64,000 bases of DNA, from assembly GCF_001280065.1 (NCBI RefSeq), contig NZ_LGEA01000115.1:1-64000 (forward strand). Reading direction: 5' to 3'. The notes beneath the pieces are model-generated. The model saw nothing but the letters and a program-made list of their open reading frames with translations, had not been told where the DNA came from and made no database searches. Positions 17,973-26,000 of this stretch are shown piece by piece; position 1 is the stretch's first letter; each line of letters opens with the position of its first letter. Source of the stretch: Streptomyces sp. NRRL B-1140 (lineage in GTDB: Bacteria > Actinomycetota > Actinomycetes > Streptomycetales > Streptomycetaceae). The translations under genes were made by a program, and so were the position numbers.

Positions 17973-19925
17973 GTGCGGACGCTGGCCTACGGGGCGTGGC
18001 CCTCGCCCATCGACGCGGCCATGACCGCCGCGCACGACGGGCACCCGGAGTACGTGGGCTTCGTCGGCGACGAGGTGTGGTGGACCGAGCCGCGCCCCGC
18101 CGAGGGCGGCCGGCGCACCCTGGTGCGGCGGCACGCCGACGGCCGCGAGGAGTCGCTGCTGCCCGCGCCCTGGAACGTGCGCAGCCGGGTCATCGAGTAC
18201 GGCGGCCACCCCTGGGCCGCGCTCGAGGGTGACGCCGGGCCGCTGGTGGTGTTCGTGAACTTCGCGGACCAGCGGCTGTACCGCTGCGCGCCGGGCGGTG
18301 AACCCCGCCCCCTCACCCCTGTGTCCCCGGTGGGCGGGGGACTGCGCTGGGCCGAGCCGCTGCCGCTGCCCGAACGGGGTGAGGTGTGGTGCGTGCTGGA
18401 GGAGTTCACCGGCGACGGGCCCAGCGACGTGCGCCGCGTCCTGGCCGCCGTCCCGCTGGACGGATCCGCCGCCGAGGACCGGGGCGCCGTACGCGAACTC
18501 ACCGACGGCCGGCACCGGTTCGTGACCGGGCCGAAGCTCTCGCCCGACGGGCTCCGTGCCGCCTGGCTCGCCTGGGACCATCCGCGCATGCCGTGGGACG
18601 GCACCGAACTGCTCCTCGCCGATGTCGCACCCGACGGCACCCTCAGCGGCGCCCGGGCCGTGGCCGGCGGGCCCGGTGAGTCGATCGCCCAGGCCGACTG
18701 GACCCGCGACGGCCGCCTGCTGCACGCGAGCGACCGCACCGGCTGGTGGAACCTCTACCTCGACGGGCAGCCGCTGTGCCCGCGCGAGGAGGAGTTCGGC
18801 GGTGCGCTGTGGAAGCTGGGTTCGAGATGGTTCACCCCGATGGAGAGCGGTCTGATCGCCGTCGTGCACGGCCGGGGCGCCACCGCCCTCGGCGTACTGG
18901 ACCCCGAGACCGGCGAGGTCGTCGACGCCGCCGGACCCTGGACCGAGTTCGCCCCCACCCTCGCCGCCCACGGCGAACGGGTCGTCGCCGTCGGCGCCAG
19001 CCCGCGCAGCGCCTACGAGGTCGTCGAGCTGGACGCCCGCACCGGCCGGGCCCGGGTCGTCGGAGCCGAGCACGACGACGCCGTCGATCCCGCGTACTAC
19101 CCCGAGCCGCAGATCCGCACCTTCACCGGCCCGGACGGGCGCGACATCCACGCGCACATCTACCCGCCGCACCACCCCGGCTGCGTCGCGCCCGGTGACG
19201 AACTGCCGCCCTACGTCGTCTGGGCGCACGGCGGGCCCACCGGCCGGGCGCCGCTCGTGCTCGACCTGGAGATCGCCTACTTCACCTCGCGCGGCATCGG
19301 CGTCGCCGAGGTGAACTACGGCGGCTCCACCGGATACGGCCGCCCCTACCGGGAGCGGCTGCGCGAGCAGTGGGGCGTGGTGGACGTCGAGGACTGCGCC
19401 GCGGTCGCCCTGGCCCTCGCCGGCGAGGGCACCGCCGACCGGGCCCGGCTCGCCGTGCGGGGCGGCAGCGCGGGCGGCTGGACCGCGGCCGCCTCGCTCA
19501 CCACCACCGGCGTCTACGCCTGCGGCACCATCAAGTACCCCATCCTGGATCTGGCCGGCTGGGGGACGGGGGAGACCCACGATTTCGAGTCGCGGTACCT
19601 GGAGAGCCTGATCGGGCCGCTCGCCGACGTCCCCGCCCGGTACGCGGAGCGCTCGCCCGCCGCCCACGCCGACCGTCTCACCGTGCCGTTCCTGCTGCTC
19701 CAGGGTCTGGACGACGTGATCTGCCCGCCCGTGCAGTGCGAGCGGTTCCTGGCCCGGCTGACGGGCCGGAGGGTGCCGCACGCCTACCTCACCTTCGCGG
19801 GGGAGGGGCACGGATTCCGCAGGGCGGAGACCATGGTGCGCGCACTGGAGGCCGAACTCTCCCTCTACGCCCAGGTGTTCCGCCTGGACCCGCCCGGAGT
19901 CCCGACCCTGGAGCTCGCCGAGTGA
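17973..19925 (+). CDS. S9-family prolyl oligopeptidase
   Basis: A 650-residue cytoplasmic protein: an N-terminal beta-propeller of about 380 residues (WD-like repeats such as LLHASDRTGWWNLYL) and a C-terminal alpha/beta hydrolase domain. The latter carries the Gly-rich YGGSTGYGR, the nucleophile elbow RGGSAGGWT, the acid in GLDDVICP and the His in GEGHGF. The propeller restricts such enzymes to short peptides. There is no signal peptide. The start GTG 17973 is preceded by GGGGGAGA and lies 16 bases after the M20 stop. It ends in a GTGA overlap with the S66 gene. Confidence 0.88.
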   Translation: MRTLAYGAWPSPIDAAMTAAHDGHPEYVGFVGDEVWWTEPRPAEGGRRTLVRRHADGREESLLPAPWNVRSRVIEYGGHPWAALEGDAGPLVVFVNFADQRLYRCAPGGEPRPLTPVSPVGGGLRWAEPLPLPERGEVWCVLEEFTGDGPSDVRRVLAAVPLDGSAAEDRGAVRELTDGRHRFVTGPKLSPDGLRAAWLAWDHPRMPWDGTELLLADVAPDGTLSGARAVAGGPGESIAQADWTRDGRLLHASDRTGWWNLYLDGQPLCPREEEFGGALWKLGSRWFTPMESGLIAVVHGRGATALGVLDPETGEVVDAAGPWTEFAPTLAAHGERVVAVGASPRSAYEVVELDARTGRARVVGAEHDDAVDPAYYPEPQIRTFTGPDGRDIHAHIYPPHHPGCVAPGDELPPYVVWAHGGPTGRAPLVLDLEIAYFTSRGIGVAEVNYGGSTGYGRPYRERLREQWGVVDVEDCAAVALALAGEGTADRARLAVRGGSAGGWTAAASLTTTGVYACGTIKYPILDLAGWGTGETHDFESRYLESLIGPLADVPARYAERSPAAHADRLTVPFLLLQGLDDVICPPVQCERFLARLTGRRVPHAYLTFAGEGHGFRRAETMVRALEAELSLYAQVFRLDPPGVPTLELAE

Positions 19926-20854
19926 ACCCCCTGGTACGACCGCCCCGGCTCGCCCCCGGCGCCCGCGTCGCCGTCGTCGCGCCGAGCGGGCCCGTGCCCG
20001 AGGAGCGGCTCCAGGCCGGACTCGACATCCTGCGCGCCTGGGACCTCGACCCCGTGGTGGCACCCCACGCGCTCGCCCGGCACGCAGCGCTGGGCTACCT
20101 GGCCGGCACGGACGAGCAGCGTGCCGCCGACCTCCAGGACGCGTGGTGCGATCCGTCCGTGGCGGCCGTGCTGTGTGCCCGCGGCGGATACGGGGCGCAG
20201 CGCATGGTCGACCTGCTCGACTGGGAGGCGATGCGGGCGGCGGGCCCGAAGGTGTTCGCCGGGTTCAGTGACATCACCGTCCTGCACCAGGCGTTCGCCA
20301 CCCGTCTGGGCCTGGCCACCCTGTACGGGCCCGCTGCCGCCGGCGTCGACTTCCTCAAGAGCGCCCGGGCCCAGGATCATCTGCGGGCCACCCTCTTCGA
20401 GCCGGAGGCCGTGCAGGTCATCACGGCCGTCCCCCCGGGCGGCACCGCACTCGTACCGGGCCGCGCCCGGGGCGTCACGCTCGGCGGCTGCCTCAGTCTG
20501 CTCGCGAGCGACCTCGGCACCCCCCACGCCCACCCCGGGGCACGGGGCGGGCTGCTGCTGATGGAGGACGTCGGCGAGAGCCCGTACCGCCTGGACCGCT
20601 ACCTGACCCAACTCCTGCGCACCGGCTGGCTCGACGGCGTCGCCGGCATCGTCCTCGGTTCCTGGGCGGGATGCGGACCGTACGGGGAACTGCGCGCGGT
20701 CCTCGCCGACCGGCTCGGCGGTCTGGGTGTCCCGGTCCTGGAGGAGTTCGGGTTCGGGCACGGCGTGGGCGCGCTGACCATGCCCCTCGGGGTGAGGGCC
20801 GAACTGGACGCCACGTCGGGCACGTTGACGCTTCAGGAACCGGCCTGCAGCTGA
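19922..20854 (+). CDS. S66-family LD-carboxypeptidase (LdcA-like)
   Basis: A 310-residue protein with the S66 layout: the N-terminal PGARVAVVAPSGPV strand, the VLCARGGYGAQRMVDLLDW segment, the nucleophilic Ser in FAGFSDITVLH, the GGCLSLLAS loop and the catalytic Glu/His near the C-terminus (LEEFGFGHGVGALTMPLG). LdcA removes the terminal D-Ala from L,D-linked muropeptide tetrapeptides during peptidoglycan recycling. It is the fourth gene of the peptidase operon and starts at a GTG that overlaps the S9 stop codon by 4 bases. There is no signal peptide, consistent with cytoplasmic recycling. Confidence 0.88.
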   Translation: MNPLVRPPRLAPGARVAVVAPSGPVPEERLQAGLDILRAWDLDPVVAPHALARHAALGYLAGTDEQRAADLQDAWCDPSVAAVLCARGGYGAQRMVDLLDWEAMRAAGPKVFAGFSDITVLHQAFATRLGLATLYGPAAAGVDFLKSARAQDHLRATLFEPEAVQVITAVPPGGTALVPGRARGVTLGGCLSLLASDLGTPHAHPGARGGLLLMEDVGESPYRLDRYLTQLLRTGWLDGVAGIVLGSWAGCGPYGELRAVLADRLGGLGVPVLEEFGFGHGVGALTMPLGVRAELDATSGTLTLQEPACS

Positions 20855-20899
20855 GGGCAAGCGCTCCTGAAATACCGTCAAGAACCCTCGTTTCGGTGA

Positions 20900-20928
20900 T
20901 TGACGGCTCCTGACACGTGTCACACCAT
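20900..20928 (+). promoter_or_regulatory. Probable promoter with palindrome upstream of the CocE-type gene
   Basis: TTGACG (20900-20905) and CACCAT (20923-20928) are separated by 17 bases; the -35 box is good and the -10 box weak. The spacer ends with the perfect 12-bp palindrome TGACACGTGTCA (20911-20922). The half-sites are the same as those in the ccr promoter spacer, though without the 3-base centre. Confidence 0.4.
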
Positions 20929-20986
20929 GACACTCGGCCGGTACCTACTGGTCGGTATCCGGGTTGCCCTCACCGTGGAGGTCCGA

Positions 20987-22768
20987 GTGTTCCGACGCGT
21001 GCCCAGAACCCGCGCACCCCTCGCTCTCGCTCTGGGCGCCGCCCTGGCCGTGCCCCTCGCCCTCACCCCGCCGTCGGCCGCGGCCGACGCCTACACCGTC
21101 ACGCCGCTGAACTTCACCGTGCGGGCGGGCGGCCGCGCCTGCACAATCGACGCCGACCTGTACCGTCCCGCCGGCGTGGACCGCGACCACCCGGCGCCCG
21201 CCGTGCTCGGCACGAACGGCTTCGGCGGCAGCAAGACGGACGGCTCGACGGACGCCGTCGGCAAGGCATTCGCCCGGCGCGGCTACGTCTCGCTCGTCTA
21301 CTCCGGGCTCGGCTTCGGCCGCAGCGGGTGCCTCATCTCCCTCGACGACCCGGACATCGACGGCGCCGCCGCCTCGCGCCTGGTCGACTTCCTGGGCGGC
21401 ACCCGCGCCGCCGACGACGGCACCACCGCCGACTTCGTCACCCGTGACGCACCCGGCGACCCACGCGTCGGCATGATCGGCGGCTCCTACGGCGGCGCCC
21501 TCCAGCTCGCGACGGCCGCCGTCGACCACCGCCTCGACGCGCTCGTCCCGATGATCACCTGGAACGACCTGGCGTACGCACTCGCCCCCAACAACGCCGT
21601 CGGCGGCCGGGACGTGCCCGGGGCCTTCAAGTGGCAGTGGACGAACGGCTTCTACCTCATCGGCGAGGGCCAGCCGCTGCTCCAGCCCGCTCTCGATCCC
21701 TCCCGCATCAACTCCCTGGCCTGCCTGCACTTCGTCACCGAGGCCTGCCGGACCGTCCACACACTCAACACCGGGCGCTACCCGGCCGGCCGGACCGCCG
21801 AGCTGCTCGCCTACGCGCGCCGCGTCTCCCCCGTGTCCTACCTCGACCGCGTCGACACGCCGACCCTGCTGGTCCAGGGGCAGGCCGACACCCTGTTCAA
21901 CCTCAACGAGGCGACGGCGACGTACCGGACGCTGAAGGCCCGGGGCACACCCGTCAAGATGATCTGGCAGTCCTGGGGGCACAGCAGCGGTCGCAGCGGC
22001 CCGGACGCCGGAGAGCTCGACCTGACCAAGGGCAACCTGGAGACCAGCTACGTCGGCCGGCGCGTCCTCGCCTGGTTCGAGCGGCACCTGCGCAACCGCC
22101 CCGACGCCGACACGGGGCCGGCGTTCGCCTACCGCCGCGACTGGATCACCGACCCGGACCGCGCCTACGCCACGGCCGAGCACCTCCCGCCCCTCAGCAG
22201 CACGCTGTACCTCTCCGGCGACGGCAAGCTCGTCGACGAGCGCGGCAAGGTGGCCGGTGGCAGCCGCGGCTACACCAACCGGCTGATCCCCACCAGCCAT
22301 TCGGACAGCTCGATCGCCGCGATCATCGGGTTGCCGGACGCACCGCCGAGCGACGCCGAAGGCACCTACCTCGGCTGGACGAGCGCGCCGCTGGAACGCC
22401 CCCTCGACGTCGTCGGCGCACCCCGGGCCACCCTCGAGGTCGTCTCCCCGAAGGCCGAGCGCACCCAGAACAGCTCCGACGCGGCCGACAAGCTCGTCCT
22501 GTTCGCCAAGCTCTACGACGTCGCCCCCGACGGCACCCAGACCCTGGTGCGCCGTCTGGTCTCACCCGTGCGCGTCCCGGACGTCACCCGGAGCTTCACC
22601 GTCACCCTGCCCGGCATCGTGCACCGGTACGACAGAGGGCACCGGCTGCGGTTCGTGATCGCCGCGAGCGACGACGCGTACTTCGGCAACCGGGGCGTCA
22701 AGCCGGTGACCGTGGTCAGCGGGCCGCGCGGCACCGGGGTGCTGCGGCTTCCGGTCGCCGGCTCCTGA
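20987..22768 (+). CDS. Secreted CocE/NonD-type alpha/beta hydrolase (X-Pro dipeptidyl-peptidase like)
   Basis: A 593-residue protein beginning with a signal peptide (VFRRVPRTR followed by a long Ala/Leu core, Ala-rich cleavage near residue 28). The hydrolase domain has the nucleophile elbow IGGSYGGALQLA, an acid in QGQADTLFN and a His in WGHSSGR. The C-terminal jelly-roll domain (about 400-593) is the one shared by X-prolyl dipeptidyl peptidases and cocaine esterase. Activity on proline peptides, acyl esters or beta-lactams is possible. The start GTG 20987 has GGAGG with 6-base spacing; codons upstream of it are in frame but overlap the promoter. Confidence 0.85.
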   Translation: MFRRVPRTRAPLALALGAALAVPLALTPPSAAADAYTVTPLNFTVRAGGRACTIDADLYRPAGVDRDHPAPAVLGTNGFGGSKTDGSTDAVGKAFARRGYVSLVYSGLGFGRSGCLISLDDPDIDGAAASRLVDFLGGTRAADDGTTADFVTRDAPGDPRVGMIGGSYGGALQLATAAVDHRLDALVPMITWNDLAYALAPNNAVGGRDVPGAFKWQWTNGFYLIGEGQPLLQPALDPSRINSLACLHFVTEACRTVHTLNTGRYPAGRTAELLAYARRVSPVSYLDRVDTPTLLVQGQADTLFNLNEATATYRTLKARGTPVKMIWQSWGHSSGRSGPDAGELDLTKGNLETSYVGRRVLAWFERHLRNRPDADTGPAFAYRRDWITDPDRAYATAEHLPPLSSTLYLSGDGKLVDERGKVAGGSRGYTNRLIPTSHSDSSIAAIIGLPDAPPSDAEGTYLGWTSAPLERPLDVVGAPRATLEVVSPKAERTQNSSDAADKLVLFAKLYDVAPDGTQTLVRRLVSPVRVPDVTRSFTVTLPGIVHRYDRGHRLRFVIAASDDAYFGNRGVKPVTVVSGPRGTGVLRLPVAGS

Positions 22769-22812
22769 CGCTCCGACTGGGGACACCCGGGCAGCGCGGT
22801 TACTGTGGCGGG

Positions 22813-23397
22813 GTGCCGCACCACGCATCCCGCCACCTCGCCGAAGGCCCCCGGGTGGGCATACGCCCCTTCACCCACGAGGACGCCGCCGAGTTCACCG
22901 CACGCGCCCGGGAGAGCAAGGACCTGCACCACCCGTGGCTCTTCCCGCCCACCACGGCACAGGCGTACACCGCCTATGCGGGCCGGCTGATCGAGGACCC
23001 CACCAAGGCCGGCTTCCTGGTCTGCGAGACGAACGGCGGGGCCATCGGCGGCTTCATCAACATCAACAACATCGTCGAGGGCGGCTTCCAGTCCGGGGCG
23101 CTGGGCTACGGCGCCTTCGCGCACGCCGCCGGGCGGGGGCTGATGCGCGAAGGGCTGGACCTCGTCGTGGGTTACGCGTTCGGCCCGATGCGGCTGCACC
23201 GGCTGGAGATCAACGTCCAGCCGGGGAACGCCGCGTCGATCGCCCTGGCCCGTGGCTGCGGCTTCCGCCTGGAGGGCTTCTCGCCGAAGATGCTCTTCGT
23301 CGACGGGGCCTGGCGCGACCACGAACGCTGGGCGATCACCGCCGAGATGATCAGCGGGCCCGGCCGGCGCCGAGGCGCCGGTGGCGCTCAGACGTGA
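22813..23397 (+). CDS. RimJ/RimL-type GNAT acetyltransferase
   Basis: A 194-residue protein with the RimJ/RimL pattern: VGIRPFTHEDAAEF at the N-terminus, a GFININNIVEGGFQSGALGY sheet, a diverged acetyl-CoA loop (AAGRGLMREGL) and the MRLHRLEINVQPGNAASIALARGCGF block that aligns with the family hallmark. These enzymes acetylate N-termini of ribosomal proteins or small amines. It overlaps the convergent VOC gene by 10 bases at its 3' end. The start is GTG 22813. Confidence 0.83.
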   Translation: MPHHASRHLAEGPRVGIRPFTHEDAAEFTARARESKDLHHPWLFPPTTAQAYTAYAGRLIEDPTKAGFLVCETNGGAIGGFININNIVEGGFQSGALGYGAFAHAAGRGLMREGLDLVVGYAFGPMRLHRLEINVQPGNAASIALARGCGFRLEGFSPKMLFVDGAWRDHERWAITAEMISGPGRRRGAGGAQT

Positions 23398-23735
23398 CGG
23401 TCCACGTACTCGTAGACCGATCCGTCCGGATGCAGGGCGATCAGGTTGCGGCCCGCCGGTGAGGCGATCGGCCCCGCGACGATGTGAGCACCCAGCTCGG
23501 TCAGCACCTTGTGGGTCTCGTCCACGTCCGTCACAGCGATCGTCGCGGCGACCTTGCGCAGCACCTCCAGTTCGGCCGGGGGCCCGCTCATCAGCAGGAA
23601 GCAGCCGACCGCCGCGACCTGGACACCTCCCCGCTCGAAGCGCTGGGCTCTGCCGCCCGCCAGTCGCTCGTAGAAGGGGATCGCGGTCTCGAGGTCGTCG
23701 ACGCAGACGCGCAGTGTGGCACCCAGAATCTCCAT
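23388..23735 (-). CDS. VOC-family (glyoxalase/bleomycin-resistance fold) protein
   Basis: A 115-residue protein with one pair of beta-alpha-beta-beta-beta modules: MEILGATLRVCVDDLETAIPFYERL at the N-terminus and a C-terminal NLIALHPDGSVYEYV segment. Single-domain VOC proteins are dimeric metalloenzymes or binding proteins; the metal ligands are not complete enough to name an activity. Its ATG at 23735 is 11 bases from the left edge of the CTAG-bounded inverted repeat, so that element lies in its upstream region. Confidence 0.75.
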   Translation of the reverse strand: MEILGATLRVCVDDLETAIPFYERLAGGRAQRFERGGVQVAAVGCFLLMSGPPAELEVLRKVAATIAVTDVDETHKVLTELGAHIVAGPIASPAGRNLIALHPDGSVYEYVDRHV

Positions 23736-23745
23736 GCGGCTGAGC

Positions 23746-23802
23746 CTAGTGCCGTGGCAGGCAACGTTCGCACGGGGCGAACGTTGCCTGCCACGGCACT
23801 AG
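23746..23802. repeat. 57-bp perfect inverted repeat bounded by CTAG (short form of dispersed element)
   Basis: Two perfectly complementary 25-base arms (23746-23770 and 23778-23802) flank a 7-base loop. The outer four bases on each side are CTAG and the next are TGCCGTGGCAGG. The left arm is identical, base for base, to the left arm of the element at 60327-60495. It lies between the VOC start and the holin-like gene. It could work as a strong hairpin, but the second copy suggests a mobile origin (terminal repeats with a CTAG target duplication and the interior lost). Confidence 0.9.
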
Positions 23803-23836
23803 TTACGCGCAGGGGGCGGAGGGTACCCGGCCGGGT

Positions 23837-24307
23837 ATGAAGCCGTTGGATCACCTGGAGCATCTGGACAAGCACCTCGTCGACGAGCTGGCACAGGTGG
23901 CGCGCGAGACGGTACGGGAGGAGCTGCGCGAGCAGACGCGCAAGCAGCGCCGCAAGGCCGCCCTGTACGCCGCGTCCGGCGCGCTCGCCCTGTACGCGGG
24001 TGCGGCCCTCGCGCTCGCCGTGGGGCTGGCCCTCGCCCTCGGCCTGCCCGACTGGGCCGCCGCGCTGATCACCGCCGTGATCCTGGGCGCCCTCGCCTAT
24101 GTGCTGCGCGGTATGGCGCGGCCGTCCGGTCCGGGCGCGGGACACGCTGCCGGGGCGGCGCCGCGCCGGGACGGCGCCCGCCGGAGCGCGGCCGAAGCGG
24201 TCGGCGGTATGCCGTATCCGCCGGTGCCGCCCACCCCGCCCGCCGCCCCGGGCCCCGTGCCCCCGCGGCCGGCGGGCGACCCGGACGTACCCCACCGCGG
24301 GGTGTGA
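23837..24307 (+). CDS. Holin-X-like (phage_holin_3_6 type) small membrane protein
   Basis: A 156-residue protein: a charged N-terminal helix (LDKHLVDELAQVARETVREELREQ), two membrane segments (about residues 45-65 and 70-90, Ala/Leu rich), then a Pro/Ala/Gly-rich tail of about 60 residues. This is the arrangement of the actinobacterial holin-like family found outside prophages, whose role is unknown. The ATG at 23837 is only ten bases after a GGGTAC box, so the mRNA may be nearly leaderless. The downstream SDR gene starts 6 bases after its stop and is probably co-transcribed. Confidence 0.7.
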   Translation: MKPLDHLEHLDKHLVDELAQVARETVREELREQTRKQRRKAALYAASGALALYAGAALALAVGLALALGLPDWAAALITAVILGALAYVLRGMARPSGPGAGHAAGAAPRRDGARRSAAEAVGGMPYPPVPPTPPAAPGPVPPRPAGDPDVPHRGV

Positions 24308-24313
24308 TGCCGG

Positions 24314-25351
24314 GTGCGCACACCAGGAGCATCGCACCGGCGCGGCCGCGTGGTCGTGGTGACCGGAGCCAGCGGCGGTGTCGGCCGGGCCACGGTCCGG
24401 GCCTTCGCCGCACGCGGCGACAGGGTCGCCCTGCTCGCCCGCGGACGTGAGGGACTCGCCGCCGCGGCGGACGAGGTGGAACGCGCCGGGGGCGAGGCAC
24501 TCGTCGTCCCGGTGGACGTCTCCGACGCCAAGGCCGTCGACGACGCCGCCCAGCAGGTCGTCGATGCCTACGGGCACATCGACGTCTGGGTCAACAACGC
24601 CTTCACCGGGGTGTTCGCATCGTTCACCGACATCGCCCCTGACGAGTTTCGGCGCGTGACCGAAGTGACGTACCTGGGCTACGTGTTCGGCACCCGTGCC
24701 GCTCTGCGCCACATGCTGCCGCGCGACCGCGGAACGATCGTGCAGGTCGGCTCCGCACTCGCCTACCGGGGCATCCCGCTGCAGTCGGCGTACTGCGGGG
24801 CCAAGCACGCGATCCAGGGGTTCAACGAGTCGCTGCGCTGCGAACTGCTGCACGCCCGCAGCGGGGTACGGACCACGATGGTGCAGCTGCCGGGGCTCAA
24901 CACCCCCCAGTTCGACTGGGTCCTGAACCGGATGCCCGGGCGTGCCCGGCCGGTGGCGCCCGTGTACCAGCCGGAGGTCGCGGCCCGGGCCATCGTGCAC
25001 GCGTCGTCGCACGCACGGCGCCGGGAGTACTGGGTGGGCGGCTCGACCGCGGCCACACTCCTGGCCAACGCGGTGGTCCCCGGGCTGCTCGACCGCTACC
25101 TGGCCCGCACCAACGTGGACGCGCAGCAGGAGGACGGCCCGTCCGAGGGGCCCGCGAACCTGTGGTCCCCGGCGGACGGGCCGCACGGGCGGGACTTCGG
25201 CGCGCACGGGCGCTTCGACGACGAGTCGACGGACGACAGCCCCCAGCAGTGGCTGTCGCGAAACCGGGGCTGGATGGGCGCGGCCCTCACCACGGCGGCG
25301 GCCGCCCTGGCCGTACGCAAGCTGGCCGACGGGGTTCGACGCCAGGCCTGA
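24314..25351 (+). CDS. Short-chain dehydrogenase/reductase with C-terminal extension
   Basis: A 345-residue protein with a classical SDR core (residues 12-250): TGASGGVG cofactor loop, an NNAF motif in place of NNAG, a catalytic Ser in QVGSALAYRG and the active-site pair YCGAK. The last 95 residues contain a Ser/Asp/Gly-rich linker and a C-terminal hydrophobic stretch (MGAALTTAAAALAV) that could anchor the protein to the membrane. Typical SDRs end near 250 residues. The start is GTG 24314, 6 bases after the holin-like stop. Confidence 0.83.
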   Translation: MRTPGASHRRGRVVVVTGASGGVGRATVRAFAARGDRVALLARGREGLAAAADEVERAGGEALVVPVDVSDAKAVDDAAQQVVDAYGHIDVWVNNAFTGVFASFTDIAPDEFRRVTEVTYLGYVFGTRAALRHMLPRDRGTIVQVGSALAYRGIPLQSAYCGAKHAIQGFNESLRCELLHARSGVRTTMVQLPGLNTPQFDWVLNRMPGRARPVAPVYQPEVAARAIVHASSHARRREYWVGGSTAATLLANAVVPGLLDRYLARTNVDAQQEDGPSEGPANLWSPADGPHGRDFGAHGRFDDESTDDSPQQWLSRNRGWMGAALTTAAAALAVRKLADGVRRQA

Positions 25352-25447
25352 CAGGCCCGTGTGGCTGCCTCGTCCGGCCGGGGGACTGGTGAACCCTTGC
25401 GTGAAAAACCGGGAGCCGCAGCGTTCCGGAGAAGGACACCGTCCCTT

Positions 25448-25535
25448 TAGCATGGTTTCGCGACCTCTGCCGGGCCTGCGGCAGCGTCATGCCGCAGCCA
25501 CCTGCCGGCTCAGCCGGCACATGCGGAGGTGTGCC
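25448..25535 (+). promoter_or_regulatory. Promoter -10 box and structured leader of the WhiB-like gene
   Basis: A TAGCAT box (25448-25453) with a weak TTCCGG 18 bases upstream could serve as promoter. Between it and the ribosome site there are two consecutive hairpins: an 8-bp stem with a 6-base loop (25476-25497) and a 7-bp stem with a 3-base loop (25503-25519). The GGAGG ribosome site is at 25525-25529, just beyond the second hairpin. Confidence 0.4.
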
Positions 25536-25913
25536 ATGCCCGATGACCGCGAAATCCGTCACTGCGCCGTCGGCGCCGAGATCGCCGAGACCCTGGCCAC
25601 CGCTCGGGTATGGCTGCGGGATGCCGCCTGCCTGGGAGAGGATCCGGAGCTCTTCTTCCCGCTGGTGGAGCGGGAGTCCGATGCCCAGGTCGCCCGGGCC
25701 CGCGCGGTGTGCCGTCGGTGCCGCGTCCTGCTCGCCTGTCGTGCCTGGGCCGTGGAGCAGGGCGAGGACGCCGGTATCTGGGGGGCGACCACAGCGCGGC
25801 AGCGGCGCGCCATCAGTCGTGAAAGCGCGGCGGCACCGGCAGATGATCGGCGTCGCAGGACGCCGCGAGAGCCGCATACGGTCACCAATTCGCAACAGAC
25901 GGCGCGGAACTGA
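25536..25913 (+). CDS. WhiB-like iron-sulfur transcriptional regulator
   Basis: A 125-residue protein with the four cluster-binding cysteines of the Wbl family: one in DAACLGEDPELFFP (residue about 32) and three in the C-x2-C-x5-C block CRRCRVLLAC. This is followed by a GIWGATT turn (usually G[VI]WGG) and a basic C-terminal helix. An extra Cys is present near residue 10. Wbl proteins bind region 4 of the principal sigma factor and sense redox signals. The ATG 25536 has GGAGG with 6-base spacing; ATG 25521 lies inside the leader and lacks a ribosome site. Confidence 0.9.
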   Translation: MPDDREIRHCAVGAEIAETLATARVWLRDAACLGEDPELFFPLVERESDAQVARARAVCRRCRVLLACRAWAVEQGEDAGIWGATTARQRRAISRESAAAPADDRRRRTPREPHTVTNSQQTARN

Positions 25914-26000
25914 ATGCGATCAGGCAACCGTGGCTGAATATGGTCTCTCATGCGGACGCGGCGTCATGACCGCTGCCACCACAACGGGGGACATATCGTG

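Noticed and set aside
23837..24307. Prophage remnant inferred from the holin-like gene
   Set aside because: No other phage genes are near; this holin-like family is common on actinobacterial chromosomes outside prophages.
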